This document shows, piece by piece, positions 62,238 through 64,000 of a DNA stretch of 64,000 bases. A program made the position numbers and the translations under genes. The DNA is from an uncultured bacterium (lineage in GTDB: Bacteria; Cyanobacteriota; Vampirovibrionia; Gastranaerophilales; Gastranaerophilaceae). The DNA lies in assembly GCA_949035555.1 (NCBI GenBank), contig CAROLD010000008.1, forward strand, positions 1-64,000, given 5' to 3'. Each line of letters opens with the position of its first letter. Position 1 is the first letter of the stretch. The notes under the pieces were generated by a model. That model saw nothing but the letters and a program-made list of their open reading frames with translations, ran no database searches and was not told where the DNA came from.

Positions 62238-62798
62238 ATGATAAATAATAATTCATCAATAAGCTTTCAGGCTAAATTTATAAATTCGACACAAATATTA
62301 AAAAATGCAGGGCAAAACATATACAAACCAATTAAAACATCCTTTCTGGAGATTGATACGACAAACAAAAATGACATAGCCGCTCTGAGTGTAGTTGACA
62401 AATACTGGGACAACAGTTTTGCGTGTAATATTTACGCTACTGCAAATGCATTGAAACATGGAATATTTGATATAGATGAATACAAAATATACGCACTCAC
62501 AAAACAATTGAATAATTTTGATAAACTGGACGGAACTCAAATTTTAGGTTTAGCAGAGATTTCTCCAAAAACAGATGGAGCTATTTTTATTGATTATATT
62601 CAGGTTGCTCCTGAAAATATATATACAACACAACCTCAATATAAAAAGATAGGTTCAAGAATGCTGGATGCATTTAAAAATATAGCTGACAAAATAACAT
62701 TAAAACCGAATTCAAAAGGTTCTGCGATATTTTATACTAAAAACGAATTTAAACCAACATTCAAAAATCAAGATATTTTTGAATGGGTAAGAGATTGA
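62238..62798 (+). CDS. GNAT-like acetyltransferase-fold protein with N-terminal SFQAK tag motif (186 aa)
   Basis: The start at 62238 is weakly marked by a purine-rich upstream stretch. The N-terminus MINNNSSISFQAKFINSTQI has the Phe-Gln-Ala-Lys tag at 10-13 behind an Asn/Ser leader. The core suggests a GNAT fold: a strand GTQILGLAEIS, then AIFIDYIQVAPENI, followed by QYKKIGSRMLDAFKNIA, which is the place of the acetyl-CoA loop Q/RxxGxG/A but with KKIGSR. If active it would acetylate an unknown amine. tRNA-Lys follows 50 bases later on the same strand. Confidence 0.65.
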   Translation: MINNNSSISFQAKFINSTQILKNAGQNIYKPIKTSFLEIDTTNKNDIAALSVVDKYWDNSFACNIYATANALKHGIFDIDEYKIYALTKQLNNFDKLDGTQILGLAEISPKTDGAIFIDYIQVAPENIYTTQPQYKKIGSRMLDAFKNIADKITLKPNSKGSAIFYTKNEFKPTFKNQDIFEWVRD

Positions 62799-62847
62799 TT
62801 TTTACACTTTACAGCAAGAATTTTCGTGCTATCATAAGAATGCAAAA

Positions 62848-62920
<73 letters not shown>

Positions 62921-63006
62921 AGTTTTTGCAAAACCGACTTCCGAGATTTCGGAACTTTTAATATTAGAGAGTAAGTGTTTTAGTTTAAATAAGAGAAGGG
63001 GTAAAA

Positions 63007-64000
63007 ATGGTTTGTACATTAGATAAAAACAAAGTAAGTACAATTAGAAAAGCTCTGAAAGCTTTAGGTAAAAAGAATTTTGTATTTATTATGCACAATG
63101 GAAGTTTCCCGTCGGCAGAAGGCGAAAATACAGGTTTTGGAACTGTTAATTCCAAGGGTGGAAAAAACTTTTTAGAATATGCTGCAGGCTTGTTTGATGC
63201 TATACAAATGGGTCCGGCAGGCAAAACTAAAACCTCAGATTCTTCACCTTACACCGGTACTATTTTTTCAAATAACCCTTTATTCATTGATTTAAAAGAA
63301 CTTACAACAGACAAATGGCATAATATTCTTTCTGTTGAAACCTTTAATGATATTGTTAGCAATAATCCGAACAAAGATAAAAACAGAACAAGTTATTCTT
63401 ACATAACAAAAAGACAATCAGAAGCGCTTTCTGAAGCTTATGATAACTTTATCAAATTAAACGATGAAAAACTAAACAAAGAATTCACAGACTACAAACG
63501 CGAAAATGATTCATGGCTTGACAAAGACAGTCTTTATGAAGCTCTTACCATTGAAAATGAAACAGATTATTGGCCAAAATGGAAAAGCAACATTGATAAA
63601 AATCTGTTCAATCCAAAATCTTATGAAGAAAAAATGGAATTCGGAAAACGAATTGATGAAATTTCTAAAAAATATGCCAAAGAAATCGATAAATATAAAT
63701 TCATCCAGTTTGTTTTGAATAAACAAAATATTGAAACAAAAAAACTTTCAGATGAAAAAGGCATCAAAATGATTGCAGACAGACAAGTTGCATTCTCAGA
63801 CAGAGACACATGGGCGTACCAATCACTATTTTTAGACGGCTGGTGCCTTGGATGCCCTCCTGACTATTTTTCAAAAGACGGACAGGCATGGGGCTTCCCG
63901 GTTATTGATCCTGAAAAACTTTATAACGAAGACGGAACGCTTGGCGAAGCCGGAATTTTGATGAAAAACTTATTCAAAAAAATGTTTCGTGAAAATCCTG
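63007..64000 (+). CDS. malQ: GH77 4-alpha-glucanotransferase-like protein (malQ-like), cut by window end
   Basis: The frame is open from the ATG at 63007 (after GAGAAGGGG) to the window end, 331 residues. GH77 family hallmarks are QMGPAGKTKTSDSSPYTG near 73 followed by NNPLFIDLKEL near 96, FIQFVLNKQ near 233, KGIKMIADRQVAFSDRDTWA near 250, and CLGCPPDYFSKDGQAWGFPV near 281. These correspond to the normal GDSPYQ, GDxPIxVxxDSxDVWA and GxPPDxFSxxGQxWGxP blocks but with several changed residues, so it is an atypical member. The nucleophile region lies beyond the window. The enzyme transfers glucan chains between alpha-1,4-glucans, fitting the GH13 and GT5 genes in this window. No N-terminal tag is present. 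Confidence 0.88.
   Translation, partial: MVCTLDKNKVSTIRKALKALGKKNFVFIMHNGSFPSAEGENTGFGTVNSKGGKNFLEYAAGLFDAIQMGPAGKTKTSDSSPYTGTIFSNNPLFIDLKELTTDKWHNILSVETFNDIVSNNPNKDKNRTSYSYITKRQSEALSEAYDNFIKLNDEKLNKEFTDYKRENDSWLDKDSLYEALTIENETDYWPKWKSNIDKNLFNPKSYEEKMEFGKRIDEISKKYAKEIDKYKFIQFVLNKQNIETKKLSDEKGIKMIADRQVAFSDRDTWAYQSLFLDGWCLGCPPDYFSKDGQAWGFPVIDPEKLYNEDGTLGEAGILMKNLFKKMFRENP

Overview
The window reads as an AT-rich chromosomal segment of a Gram-negative, non-photosynthetic relative of the cyanobacteria, most likely a gut-type melainabacterium (Gastranaerophilales / Vampirovibrionia). The evidence is indirect. There is a cyanobacterial-type Ski2-like helicase, a ClpC, a TolC/TonB/ExbBD envelope and standard code 11 with TAA/TAG/TGA stops. 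Many lineage-looking proteins of unknown function occur, and no photosynthesis genes are seen. No prophage, insertion sequence, CRISPR array or rRNA is visible. Two tRNAs are present, tRNA-Phe(GAA) and tRNA-Lys(CUU).

Layout. 1-2.8 kb: the 3' end of tuf, three very small minus-strand genes that share short sequence motifs, and ychF. 2.8-14.4 kb: a giant GH13-type glycosidase, ahcY, a TerC/DUF475 membrane protein, two paralogous exported proteins, uvrA and an Asn-rich unknown. 14.4-25.3 kb (minus strand): a translationally coupled smc-scpA-scpB-metzincin operon, a regulator made of four tandem GntR winged helices, dusB, a TPR protein and a 53-residue small protein. 25.5-33.3 kb: infC (probable AUA start), tRNA-Phe, an esterase, a Y-family polymerase, two exported proteins and a tonB-exbB-exbD-exbD cluster. 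33.3-43 kb: an EF-hand/HExxH protein, an MGMSAS-type protein, a phosphodiester glycosidase with a structured leader, a Ski2-like helicase, serS and small unknowns. 43-50.6 kb: clpC, a membrane-anchored GT5 glycogen/starch-synthase-like protein, a short Orn/Lys/Arg-decarboxylase-like enzyme and a PilZ protein. 50.6-57.2 kb: marR-emrA divergent from a tolC-like gene across a 40-bp perfect palindrome, a PAS histidine kinase/response regulator pair and a PfkB kinase. 57.3-64 kb: an 854-residue unknown, pnp, a GNAT-like protein, tRNA-Lys and the start of a GH77 (malQ-like) gene that runs off the window.

Two themes stand out. First, alpha-glucan metabolism is encoded by unusual versions of GH13, GT5 and GH77 enzymes scattered over the window. 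Second, at least seven otherwise unrelated, non-secreted proteins (including the GH13 and GT5 enzymes) carry a short Phe-x-(Gly/Ala/Ser)-(Lys/Arg/x) motif within their first 50 residues, behind a polar leader. This looks like a shared N-terminal tag and is the best candidate here for an undescribed system. Many start sites given are corrections inward from the longest reading frame, based on Shine-Dalgarno position, signal peptides and family N-termini.
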